Program-made: the position numbers and the translations under genes
Shown: positions 36,051-43,789 of the stretch, piece after piece
Layout: each line of letters begins with the position of its first letter
How positions within the stretch are numbered: the first letter of the stretch is position 1
The notes under the pieces: model-generated
What the model was told of the DNA's origin: nothing
Database searches by the model: none
What the model saw: the letters and a program-made list of their open reading frames with translations, nothing else
Origin: Sphingosinicella sp. CPCC 101087
GTDB taxonomy: Bacteria; Pseudomonadota; Alphaproteobacteria; Sphingomonadales; Sphingomonadaceae
Direction of reading: 5' to 3'
Assembly: GCF_004151485.1 (NCBI RefSeq)
Contig: NZ_SBFF01000010.1
Coordinates: forward strand, 352-64,351
DNA: 64,000 bases

Positions 36051-36518
36051 ATGACCGACCTTTCAGACATCGTCACGATCGAGGCCGTCGAGGCTGATTT
36101 CTCGGCGGCCAACAAGAAGGCTCTGTTCCAGCACCTGGCGGCCGCGGCGGCGCGGCTCACCGGGCTCCCGTCCAAGCAAATCCTCAAGGCCGTCAACGAG
36201 CGCGAGAAGCTCGGATCGACCGGCTTCGGAAACGGCGCCGCGATCCCTCATGGGAAGGTGGACGGGCTGGGCCGAGTCTTCGGCTATTTCGCCTGCCTTT
36301 CGGCGCCGATCGACTATGACGCCGTCGACGACCTGCCGGTCGACCTGATCTTCCTTCTCTTGTCCCCGCCGGACGCCGGCGTGGACCATCTCAAGGCCCT
36401 CGCCTCGGTGAGCCGCGCGTTTCGTGACCGGCAGACGCTCGAGAAACTGCGCGGCGCGCGGTCCAAGGACGCCTTGTTCGCCCTGCTCGTCGGCGAGGAA
36501 GAGCGAGATGCCGCCTGA
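36051..36518 (+). CDS. ptsN: PTS IIA-like nitrogen-regulatory protein PtsN
   Basis: The 155-residue EIIA-Ntr domain has the phosphorylated His at position 67 in GNGAAIPHGK. It is the output of the nitrogen PTS (PtsP-PtsO-PtsN), which affects potassium transport and sensor kinases in other bacteria. The start is placed at 36051 (MTDLSDIV), since an earlier in-frame reading lies in hpf. Proximity to hpf is a conserved pairing. It overlaps the thioesterase gene by 11 bases. Confidence 0.93.
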   Translation: MTDLSDIVTIEAVEADFSAANKKALFQHLAAAAARLTGLPSKQILKAVNEREKLGSTGFGNGAAIPHGKVDGLGRVFGYFACLSAPIDYDAVDDLPVDLIFLLLSPPDAGVDHLKALASVSRAFRDRQTLEKLRGARSKDALFALLVGEEERDAA

Positions 36519-36978
36519 GGACGGCGGTCAGCGAGGAACAGGCGAGGTGGCGCATTTCCGAGCGCTCGAATCGCTCTACCGCAGCGCGCCTATCAACGAC
36601 CTGTTCCGTTCCGAGATGGAAATCGTCGAAGCGGGGCTGGTGCGAATCCGGTTCGACATCGATCCGGCCGCCTTCCACGCCGCCGGCGCGGCGCACGGCA
36701 CCCTTTACTTCAAGATGATGGACGATGCCGCTTTCTACGCCTGCAACAGCCTCGTCAGCGATCGATTCCTGCTGACCACCGCCTTCAATCTGTTCTTCAC
36801 GCGCCCGCTCAAGGAGGGGCCGGTAACCGCCGAAGGTCGCTGGATCAGCGGCCGCCGCCGCGTTTTCGTCGGCGAGTCGCGCCTGCTCACCGGTGACGGC
36901 GAGGAGGCCGGTCGCGGCACCGGCACCTTCATGCGGTCGCGCATCCCATTGTCCAGCCTGGACGGCTACCGCCCATGA
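36508..36978 (+). CDS. PaaI-family hotdog-fold thioesterase
   Basis: The 156-residue protein has the hotdog-fold features of the PaaI family: HAAGAAHGTLYFKMMDDAAFYACNS, in which the HG-x-D/E region lines the active site, and a beta-rich end. It would hydrolyse acyl-CoA thioesters of unknown identity. The ATG at 36508 lies within the end of ptsN, with the purine-rich GAGGAAGAG upstream. It is probably cotranslated with ptsN; no functional link is obvious. Confidence 0.82.
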   Translation: MPPEDGGQRGTGEVAHFRALESLYRSAPINDLFRSEMEIVEAGLVRIRFDIDPAAFHAAGAAHGTLYFKMMDDAAFYACNSLVSDRFLLTTAFNLFFTRPLKEGPVTAEGRWISGRRRVFVGESRLLTGDGEEAGRGTGTFMRSRIPLSSLDGYRP

Positions 36979-37003
36979 ACGCTGCCGGCCGTCGGCTCGG
37001 GTG

Positions 37004-37342
37004 ATGCAGCCGCGGCTCGCAAGCTCCGTCTTGGTCGGCGCCTTGCTCCGCCTGGCGGAGTCGGAGGGCGGCTTCGGAATGGTGATCGCGAAAGGCGATC
37101 CGACGGCGGGATCCATCCTGGTGATTCTGCTCGAGCGTGGGGCCAAGCCGCGCTGCTACGAGCGCCTGCTCCATCCCGACGGCAACTATGCCTGGGAAGA
37201 GACTCGCCAGCAGCCGCCGGAGGCGGGGGCGCTTCGGGAATTCCTCGCGCGCCGCCGCCAATTCGATCCGGATCTGTGGATCATCGAACTGGATGTCGCG
37301 TCGGCCGAACGGTTCGCCGCTGAAATGAACTCGTTCAGTTGA
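37004..37342 (+). CDS. DUF1491 protein
   Basis: The 112-residue protein starts MQPRLASSVLVGALLRLAES and has GDPTAGSILVILLERG and RQFDPDLWIIELDV, matching DUF1491, a small alphaproteobacterial family of unknown function. No signal peptide or membrane segment is present. ATG 37004 is directly preceded by an in-frame GTG at 37001. It follows the thioesterase by 25 bases and may be cotranscribed. Confidence 0.82.
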   Translation: MQPRLASSVLVGALLRLAESEGGFGMVIAKGDPTAGSILVILLERGAKPRCYERLLHPDGNYAWEETRQQPPEAGALREFLARRRQFDPDLWIIELDVASAERFAAEMNSFS

Positions 37343-37502
37343 CCCTGGCCTGCGGCGCAGGCAATCCCCGGCCTGCACTTCAGGCGCATGAGCGGGGGTC
37401 GTCCGTCTTCAGGGTTACAGGCGGCCACGCGAGTCGGGGGGCGATCAGGGTGATGCTTGCATCCGGCCTGCGATCGACTCACCGCACAGAATAGAGTTTC
37501 CA

Positions 37503-38231
37503 TTGCGACTTTCCGTCCGCACCGCGGCTTTTGCCGCGGCTGCTCTTTCGTTTTGCGCGATCGCCGGCTTCACGGCGCCGACCATGGCCTCCGAGGCGAA
37601 GGTCGACCCGGCGGTCTCCTATATCGAGCATGCCGGGAGCCAGCTGAGCTCCGGGTCTCTCGGCCTCAACGATCCCCGGGCTGAAGGCCCTTCGATCGAA
37701 CCAACTCTTTCCGGAACGCCGGTCGCGATGCACGCGATGGCTCCGGCGCTGCCCGCCCCGGCACCCACCCTTGCCCCGGCCGTCGTCCAGTCGGAAGAAG
37801 ATGAAGAGGCGCTGGAAGGCCGCCCCCTTTCCGAACTGGTCGCCGAGTTTGCGAGCCGCGAGACGACGGACGAGGAAACCGACTGCCTCGCCCGCGCCGT
37901 TTATTTCGAATCGAAAGGCGAGCCGCTGACCGGCCAGCTGACCGTTGCCGAGGTCATCATCAATCGGGCCGAATCGGGCCGCTTTCCGTCCACGATTTGC
38001 GGCGTGGTTCGCCAGCGCGGACAATTCTCCTTCGTCCGCGGCGGCCGCATCCCGACCCCACCGCCGGGCTCGCGCGACTGGCGCACGGCGGTCGGAGTCG
38101 CCCACGTGGCGATGCGCGACCTCGCCGACGGCGGCGCGCCCAGAGCCTTGTTCTTCCACGCGCGCCACGTCCGTCCCGGTTGGCGTTTGACCCGCGTCGC
38201 CACGGTGGGGAATCACATCTTCTACCGTTAA
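37503..38231 (+). CDS. SleB-type cell-wall hydrolase, exported
   Basis: The 242-residue protein has a signal peptide (AAFAAAALSFCAIAGFTAPTMA) and a low-complexity Pro/Ala linker (about 60-110). The C-terminal hydrolase_2 (SleB/CwlJ) domain (about 125-242) holds the catalytic Glu136 in ARAVYFESKGEP. It probably acts as a lytic transglycosylase-type peptidoglycan hydrolase in the periplasm. The start is TTG at 37503; no ATG gives the signal peptide. A strong hairpin terminator follows at 38250. Confidence 0.88.
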   Translation: MRLSVRTAAFAAAALSFCAIAGFTAPTMASEAKVDPAVSYIEHAGSQLSSGSLGLNDPRAEGPSIEPTLSGTPVAMHAMAPALPAPAPTLAPAVVQSEEDEEALEGRPLSELVAEFASRETTDEETDCLARAVYFESKGEPLTGQLTVAEVIINRAESGRFPSTICGVVRQRGQFSFVRGGRIPTPPPGSRDWRTAVGVAHVAMRDLADGGAPRALFFHARHVRPGWRLTRVATVGNHIFYR

Positions 38232-38249
38232 GCTCCGCCAGGAGCTCAT

Positions 38250-38287
38250 GGCCCGCTCTCCAGTGCCCGGGGGAGCGGGCCCTTTCT
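38250..38287 (+). terminator. intrinsic terminator after the SleB-type gene
   Basis: GGCCCGCTCTCC at 38250-38261 pairs with GGGGAGCGGGCC at 38270-38282 (stem with one imperfect position), followed by CTTTCT. It lies 19 bases after the SleB-type stop codon. Confidence 0.65.
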
Positions 38288-38344
38288 AGTGCGCGCGTGC
38301 GGGGGTGTCTTTCACTCGTTCCCCTTTCATTCTACCCTCCCGCC

Positions 38345-38842
38345 ATGGCCACCCAAAGCGAATCGCGCGCCGATCCCTGCTTTTCCGACATGCCGCTCGT
38401 GGCGCAGGACGTCGCCCGCGGCGTGACCCGCTTGTTCTTCCGCTCCGATCTGTTCGCCTTGTGCGAGGTCCCGCTGCCCAACGGCCGCCGCGCCGACATG
38501 ATGGCGATCGGGCCCAAGGGGCAATTGGTGATCGTGGAGATAAAAGTGTCTCGGGCGGACCTGCTCGGCGACCAGAAATGGTGCGACTATCTCGATTATT
38601 GCGACCGCTTCTTCTGGGCGGTGCCTACCGGTTTCAGCCTCGAGCCGTTCGACGGCGACGGGCTCGGCCCGGACTGTGCCGGGCTGATCGTGGCGGATCG
38701 CTATGACGCAGAGGTCATCCGGGACGCACCCGATCGCCCGCTGGCCGCGGCGCGGCGCAAGGCCGAGACGCTGCGATTCGCCCGCCGCGCCGCGCGACGG
38801 CTGGCCGGCGACCTGGATCCGGGACTGGCCGGCCTGGACTGA
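38345..38842 (+). CDS. mmcB: MmcB-family DNA repair nuclease
   Basis: The 165-residue protein matches MmcB, a PD-(D/E)XK-type protein required for mitomycin resistance in Caulobacter. The catalytic pattern is Asp51 (RRADMM) with Glu65 and Lys67 (IVEIKVSR), followed by the QKWCDYLDYCDRFFWAV segment. It probably acts in interstrand cross-link repair. The start at 38345 gives the family-like MATQSESRA. The next gene converges on it after 40 bases. Confidence 0.9.
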   Translation: MATQSESRADPCFSDMPLVAQDVARGVTRLFFRSDLFALCEVPLPNGRRADMMAIGPKGQLVIVEIKVSRADLLGDQKWCDYLDYCDRFFWAVPTGFSLEPFDGDGLGPDCAGLIVADRYDAEVIRDAPDRPLAAARRKAETLRFARRAARRLAGDLDPGLAGLD

Positions 38843-38882
38843 GGCTCCAGCCTGCCCTCGAACGACTCATCGGAAAGTCGAG

Positions 38883-39473
38883 CTATTCCAGTTCGCGGAG
38901 GATCGCGGCCGCGCGGCGGTCCTGCCGGGCATAGTCCAGCGCGGAATAGCCGGCGACGTTGTCGGTCTGATTGGGATCTGCGCCCTGGCCTCGCAGCAGC
39001 CGCACCATCGTGAGATCGCGCCGCTGAACCGCGAAGATGAGCGGAGTCTCGCCGCGACTATTGCCGAGATTCGGATTGGCGCCGCGCGCAAGGAGCTGCT
39101 CTGCGCCTTCATACCAGCCGAGTTGCGCGGCGAGGATCAGCGGCGTCGTGCCGTCGTTGCTCTGCAGGTCGGGACGCGCGCCCCGGGCAAGCAGGAAGGC
39201 GAGCCAGTTCAGGTCCCGCCCTCGAGTGACGATGTGCAGCGCGCCTTCGCCGCTCGCGCCTTCGCGGGCATTGATGACAGCGGGGTTAGGCGTGGCGACG
39301 ATGCCCTGCACGGTGTCACCGTCGCGTTCGCGGACGGCCTTGAGGAAGTTGAAGCTCTCGGAAAAACCCTGCGCGGCGACCGGCGTCGCCGGCACGGCCA
39401 GGACCGCCAGGGCGGCCGCGGCGAGAGCGAGAGGATTCATCCAGCGCATCGTCTTGAAATTCCCCGCATCCAT
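38883..39473 (-). CDS. ankyrin-repeat protein, exported
   Basis: The 196-residue product has a signal peptide after a basic start (cleavage near PVAAQG) and then three to four ankyrin repeats (about 60-185), including GTTPLILAAQLGWYEGAEQLL and GETPLIFAVQRRDLTMVRLL. It probably acts in protein contacts in the periplasm; the partner is unknown. In-frame Met codons at residues 9 and 12 may be the actual start, as the first 8 residues are unusual before a signal peptide. It is divergent from the SCO gene with only 29 bases between starts. Confidence 0.8.
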   Translation of the reverse strand: MDAGNFKTMRWMNPLALAAAALAVLAVPATPVAAQGFSESFNFLKAVRERDGDTVQGIVATPNPAVINAREGASGEGALHIVTRGRDLNWLAFLLARGARPDLQSNDGTTPLILAAQLGWYEGAEQLLARGANPNLGNSRGETPLIFAVQRRDLTMVRLLRGQGADPNQTDNVAGYSALDYARQDRRAAAILRELE

Positions 39474-39502
39474 TCGGCTTGATTGATTGGCCTTAGCAAA
39501 GC

Positions 39503-40126
39503 ATGGCTGCCCCTGTCATGAATGAAACCGTCCGCCGGACTCTCGCCGCTCCGCTCGTCTTGCTCTTCGCCTTGCTGCTCGGTGGGTGCCAAAGCGATCC
39601 CGGTGCGCCGCCGCTCGAGGGCGCCTCGATCGGTGGTCCTTTCACCCTCACCAGCCATCAAGGCCGGCGCGTTAGCGACTCCGAATTCGCCGGCCGCTAC
39701 CGGCTCGTCTATTTCGGCTACGCTTTCTGCCCGGACGTCTGCCCGGTCGACCTGCAGGTCCTGGGCGCCGGCCTCCGCGCCTTCGAGCAGGAAAATCCCG
39801 AACGCGCCGCACGGGTCCAGCCGATCTTCATCACGGTCGATCCGGCGCGCGATACGCCACAGGTCCTTCGGGACTATGTCGCCAATTTCCATCCCCGGCT
39901 GATCGGACTTACCGGCAGCGAGGAAGAGATAGCGAGCACCGCCCGCAGCTTCGGCGTCTATTATCGGCACGGCGAGCCGCCCGAAGGTGGCGACGCCGAT
40001 TCGTATCTTGTCGATCATTCACGCATGATCACCCTGTTCGGACCGCAAGGCGAACCCATCGCCATCGTCCCCCACGACCAGGGACCCGAGGGAGTCGCCC
40101 GCGAGCTGGATCGGTGGGTGCGATGA
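39503..40126 (+). CDS. SCO1/SenC-family copper chaperone lipoprotein
   Basis: The 207-residue protein has a lipoprotein signal ending LLGGC (C29) and a thioredoxin fold with the copper site CPDVC (C76 and C80). A matching His172 lies in VDHSRM, so all three copper ligands are intact. SCO proteins deliver copper to the CuA site of cytochrome c oxidase. The stop overlaps the YcgN-like gene (ATGA). An in-frame Met at residue 6 is an alternative start. Confidence 0.9.
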   Translation: MAAPVMNETVRRTLAAPLVLLFALLLGGCQSDPGAPPLEGASIGGPFTLTSHQGRRVSDSEFAGRYRLVYFGYAFCPDVCPVDLQVLGAGLRAFEQENPERAARVQPIFITVDPARDTPQVLRDYVANFHPRLIGLTGSEEEIASTARSFGVYYRHGEPPEGGDADSYLVDHSRMITLFGPQGEPIAIVPHDQGPEGVARELDRWVR

Positions 40127-40554
40127 GGGACCGCTTCTGGGAGCGACCGCTCGACGACCTCAATAGGCAGGAATGGGAAGCGCTGTGCGACGGCTGCGGC
40201 AAATGCTGCCTGCACAAGCTCGAGGACGACGTGAGCGGTGAGCTCCACGCGACCAATGTTGCCTGCCGGCTGCTCGACCGAACGACATGCCGGTGCAGCA
40301 ACTACAAGCTGCGGCGGGTGTTCGTGCCGGACTGCGTGCGTCTCGACGCCGCCAGTCTCGGGGAAATAGACTGGCTGCCTTCGACCTGCGCCTATCGCCT
40401 GAGATCGGAAGGCAAAAAACTTCCGGACTGGCATTATCTCGTCTGCGGCGATCGGGACGAGGTCCATCGCACCGGAATGTCGGTGCGCGGCTGGACCATC
40501 TCGGAGGACGAAGCGGGCGAACTCGAGCACCACCTCGTGGATCGTGAGCTCTAG
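40123..40554 (+). CDS. YcgN-family cysteine-cluster protein
   Basis: The 143-residue protein has an N-terminal cysteine cluster (CDGCGKCC, C22, C25, C28, C29) and further Cys residues in the centre, as in the UPF0260/YcgN family. A metal or Fe-S site is probable by resemblance; the function is unknown. The ATG at 40123 overlaps the SCO stop; a GTG nine bases upstream is the alternative. The overlap with the YgjP-like gene is 11 bases. Confidence 0.87.
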   Translation: MRDRFWERPLDDLNRQEWEALCDGCGKCCLHKLEDDVSGELHATNVACRLLDRTTCRCSNYKLRRVFVPDCVRLDAASLGEIDWLPSTCAYRLRSEGKKLPDWHYLVCGDRDEVHRTGMSVRGWTISEDEAGELEHHLVDREL

Positions 40555-41263
40555 GGCGCCAAAGCCGCCGCCGACGGGCGACCTCCTCTTGGGGGGCATC
40601 GCGGTGACGCTTCGAGTTTCCCCGCGCGCCAGCCGGATGCGGCTGCGGGTCGATCCGAGAACCCGCGCGGTGCTGCTGACGGTACCGCGCCAAGTGTCGG
40701 CTCGGCGCGCCCTGGCCTGGGCCGCCGGCCACCGGGACTGGGTCGAAGCCACGCTGGCCGCGATCCCGTCTGGGACGCCGATTGGGCCCGGCGCCGAAGT
40801 GCCGGTCCAGGGCCGGCTTCACCGTATCGACTGGGCCGCAGGGCGGCCCCGGCGGGTGGACCTTTCCGACGGGCGGCTGATCGCCGGCGGCCCGATCGAG
40901 GGGCTTGAGCCGCGAATCCTGCGCTGGCTGAAGGGGCGGGCTTTGACCTTCCTCGAAAGAGAAACCCGAGTCCTCGCGGAGAAAGCCGGGGTCGCCATCG
41001 CCCGTGTGGGTGTCGGCGACCCCGTCTCACGCTGGGGCAGCTGCTCGAGCAGCGGCACGATCCGCTACAGCTGGCGGCTGATCATGGCGCCCGACTTCGT
41101 TCGCCAGGCCACGGTCGCGCACGAGGTCGCGCACCTCGTCCACATGAATCATTCGCCCGCCTTTCATGCGCTGGTCGAATCCCTGCTCGGCTGGGATCCG
41201 AAGCCGGCGCGGGTCTGGCTCCGGAGGGAAGGCGCCGGGCTGCACCGCATCGGCAAAGCCTGA
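40544..41263 (+). CDS. YgjP-like M48-type zinc metallopeptidase
   Basis: The 239-residue protein has the zinc site HEVAH (193-197) with a third ligand at His203 in the following HMNHSPAF, the YgjP/DUF45 pattern. RWGSCSSSGTIRYSWRLI just before is also typical. The peptidase role of this family is predicted, not firmly shown. The start GTG at 40544 overlaps the YcgN-like gene. It converges on the penicillin-binding protein gene after 46 bases. Confidence 0.87.
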   Translation: MSSRAPKPPPTGDLLLGGIAVTLRVSPRASRMRLRVDPRTRAVLLTVPRQVSARRALAWAAGHRDWVEATLAAIPSGTPIGPGAEVPVQGRLHRIDWAAGRPRRVDLSDGRLIAGGPIEGLEPRILRWLKGRALTFLERETRVLAEKAGVAIARVGVGDPVSRWGSCSSSGTIRYSWRLIMAPDFVRQATVAHEVAHLVHMNHSPAFHALVESLLGWDPKPARVWLRREGAGLHRIGKA

Positions 41264-41309
41264 ATAAGGCATCGGAAGCGTCAGCCGGCCGGTCGTCGTC
41301 CGCGGCCGT

Positions 41310-43472
41310 TCAGCCGAAATTGGGGTCGCGCTCCGAGGGTTCGAGCCGCTCGGGAACCCGCCGCGGCGGCGGCCGATCGCGAGGGCGCTCTCGGTCCGGT
41401 GGCCTTGGCCGCTCGATCGCCCGCTCGAGCCAGTCGCGGTCGAGGCGATCGCGGTTGAGGCGGTCGCCGTCGAAACGGTCTCGGCCTTCCTCTTCCCTGC
41501 GCTCCTCGATCGGGCCCGCATCTGGAGGGCCGAACCCGTCCGGGACCAGATATTGCTCCTCGAACGGCGGCGGAGCCGGCTCGATCGGATTACCCTCCGG
41601 ATCGATGAGCGGATCGTCTTCGGGCGGAGCGAACCAGAATTCGTCGTTCTGCTCGATCTGCCAGGCGGGGGCGGCCGCCTGCGTCGCGAGCGGCTCGACG
41701 GGCCGGCCCGCGACCGCACGTGCCATGAAATCGTGGAACGCGCGCGCCGGCGCGCGTCCTCCGGCGAGGCCGGGCAGCGCCCTGTTATCGTCGCGCCCCA
41801 TCCAGACCCCAGTGGTGATCCCGCTCGAGAAGCCGACGAACCAGCCGTCCTTGTTTGAGGTGGTCGTGCCCGTCTTGCCGGCTGTCGGCCGCCCGAGCGC
41901 CGCGGCCCGACCGGTTCCATGCTCGACGACCCCCTGCAGAAGATCGGTCATCTGCGCGGCCACCCATGGTTGGAGCAGCACGCGCGTCTCGTCATCCTCA
42001 TGCTGGTAGAGGAGGGTGCCGTCGGCCGTGGTGACCCGCCGAATACCGTATGGAGTAACGGCGATCCCCCGCCGCGCGACCGACGCATAGGCCCTCGTCA
42101 TGTCGAGCAGGCGTACCGACGAGGAGCCGAGAGCCATCGATGGATTGGTCTCGATCGTCGTGGTGATTCCCAGGCGCTGCGCCAAGTCCGCGACAGCACG
42201 GGTGCCGACGTCCTGAGCGAGGCGCACCGCCACCGTGTTGATGGAATAAGCGAAGGCGGTGCGCAGCGGCACCGGTCCGGCATAGCGGCCATTGTCGTTG
42301 CGCGGACTCCAGTTGCCGATCCTGATCGGCGCGTCCGGCACGACGCTGTCGACTCGGTAGCCTGCCTCAAGCGCGCTAAGATAGACGAACAGCTTGAAAG
42401 AGGAGCCTGGCTGGCGGACTGCTTGGGTGGCGCGGTTATAGATCGAACTCGCATAGTCGCGTCCGCCGACGAGGGCGCGCACCGCGCCATCGCGGTCGAG
42501 CGCGACCAGAGCGCCCTGCGCGCCCCGTGGCGCGTTGGCATTGATCGCCTGGGCGGCAGCGCGCTGCATGTCGAGGTCGATCGTGGTCCAGACATCGAGC
42601 GGCTGGACGGTCTCGTCGATCAGCATGTCGAGCTGCGGCAGCACCCAGTCGGTGAAGTAGCGGGCGCTGCTCTGTTGCCCCGCTCGCCGGACGAAGGTCA
42701 CCTCGTCGGGATCGGCGGCGGCCGCCTCGGCGCGGCTGATCGCTCCATGCTCGACCATGAGGTCCAGCACGACGCCGGCACGGCCGCGGGCCGCTTCGGT
42801 GTCCGCCGTGGGAGAATAGTTGGAGGGCGCCTTCACCAGACCCGCGATGATCGCCGCCTCGCCGGTGCCGAGCTCCGTGGCGCTGTGCCCGAAGAAGCGA
42901 CGGGAAGCGGCGTCGATGCCATAGGCGCCGCCGCCGAAATAGACCCGGTTGAGGTAGAGCTCGAGGATCTGGTCCTTGGAGAAGCGCCACTCCAAAGCGA
43001 GCGCCAGAATCGCCTCGCGGGTCTTGCGGGCGAAGCTGCGATCATTGGTCAGGAAGATGTTGCGCGCGAGCTGCTGGCTGATGGTCGAGACGCCCCGGAT
43101 GCGGTCGCCCTGGCTCCAACCTACCCAGATGCCCCGCGCGACTCCGATCGGATCGATCCCGGGATGCGACCTGAACCGGCGATCCTCGACCGCCACCATG
43201 GCCTCGCGCATGATCGGAGGGATCTGGTCGTAGCGCAGCCACTCGCCGAAGCTCGGCCCCATCGAATGGATGATGCTGCCGTCGGCAGCGCGCACCCGGA
43301 TCATCTGCCCGAGGTCGTCCCGCCGGATCAGGGCGGAATAGCTGGGAAGCTGACTGACGGCGACCGAAACCGCGACCGCGAGCGCGACCAGGCCGACGAT
43401 CAGCAGATAGATCCCGATCTTGAAGGTCGCGACGAACACCCGCTTGACGCGGGAAGGGGGGGCGCTGGCCAT
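41310..43472 (-). CDS. class A penicillin-binding protein (PBP1a type)
   Basis: The 720-residue bifunctional peptidoglycan synthase has a membrane anchor (about 15-40). The GT51 glycosyltransferase has Glu96 in AVEDRRFRSHPG. The transpeptidase has Ser357 in GSSFK, SIN at 410-412 and KTGTT at 533-537, so all motifs are intact. After about residue 640 a low-complexity tail of roughly 80 residues, rich in Arg, Asp, Glu and Pro (DRLNRDRLDRD repeats), follows. It is larger than a usual tail and of unknown role. The ftsEX region further on also concerns the cell wall. Confidence 0.93.
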   Translation of the reverse strand: MASAPPSRVKRVFVATFKIGIYLLIVGLVALAVAVSVAVSQLPSYSALIRRDDLGQMIRVRAADGSIIHSMGPSFGEWLRYDQIPPIMREAMVAVEDRRFRSHPGIDPIGVARGIWVGWSQGDRIRGVSTISQQLARNIFLTNDRSFARKTREAILALALEWRFSKDQILELYLNRVYFGGGAYGIDAASRRFFGHSATELGTGEAAIIAGLVKAPSNYSPTADTEAARGRAGVVLDLMVEHGAISRAEAAAADPDEVTFVRRAGQQSSARYFTDWVLPQLDMLIDETVQPLDVWTTIDLDMQRAAAQAINANAPRGAQGALVALDRDGAVRALVGGRDYASSIYNRATQAVRQPGSSFKLFVYLSALEAGYRVDSVVPDAPIRIGNWSPRNDNGRYAGPVPLRTAFAYSINTVAVRLAQDVGTRAVADLAQRLGITTTIETNPSMALGSSSVRLLDMTRAYASVARRGIAVTPYGIRRVTTADGTLLYQHEDDETRVLLQPWVAAQMTDLLQGVVEHGTGRAAALGRPTAGKTGTTTSNKDGWFVGFSSGITTGVWMGRDDNRALPGLAGGRAPARAFHDFMARAVAGRPVEPLATQAAAPAWQIEQNDEFWFAPPEDDPLIDPEGNPIEPAPPPFEEQYLVPDGFGPPDAGPIEERREEEGRDRFDGDRLNRDRLDRDWLERAIERPRPPDRERPRDRPPPRRVPERLEPSERDPNFG

Positions 43473-43540
43473 CGGGTGATCAGGAATAGGGGGCGCGAGT
43501 CATGGGGGCAAGCAGAAGCCGAAGCTGCCTTAACAGCGGC

Positions 43541-43693
43541 TTACTTCGCTCGAGCCGGCGCCGATTCGTCGAAGGCGAGCGCGGCCGCGTGGCCGCCGTC
43601 GCGCGGCCCATCCGGGCCGAGCCTGCCCCGGTCGTAGGCCGGATGTCCGCCGCACCGCGGGCAGCGAATTTCGATAAGATCGATCCTGTTCAT
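43541..43693 (-). CDS. small putative zinc-ribbon protein, 50 aa
   Basis: In the 317 bp between the PBP and Rieske genes a short minus-strand reading starts at ATG 43693 and encodes MNRIDLIEIRCPRCGGH, ending AFDESAPARAK. A CPRCGG knuckle is present but only one Cys pair, so a complete zinc ribbon would need a partner. AAGGAGG stands immediately before the ATG, too close for ideal spacing, so translation is uncertain. I recognise no family. The rest of the gap shows no gene. Confidence 0.35.
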   Translation of the reverse strand: MNRIDLIEIRCPRCGGHPAYDRGRLGPDGPRDGGHAAALAFDESAPARAK

Positions 43694-43789
43694 CCTCCTT
43701 ATGTGGCTCGGCGCCTGTCGGGGATCAACCGAGCCCGTGCGAAGTCGTCTCGCGCGACATTTCGGCTCGTCTTTGGTAGGAGAGGATCG

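Noticed and set aside
41919-43637. Long plus-strand open frame (572 codons) opposite the PBP gene
   Set aside because: It is antisense to an intact penicillin-binding protein; its translation has no domain and resembles other shadow frames.
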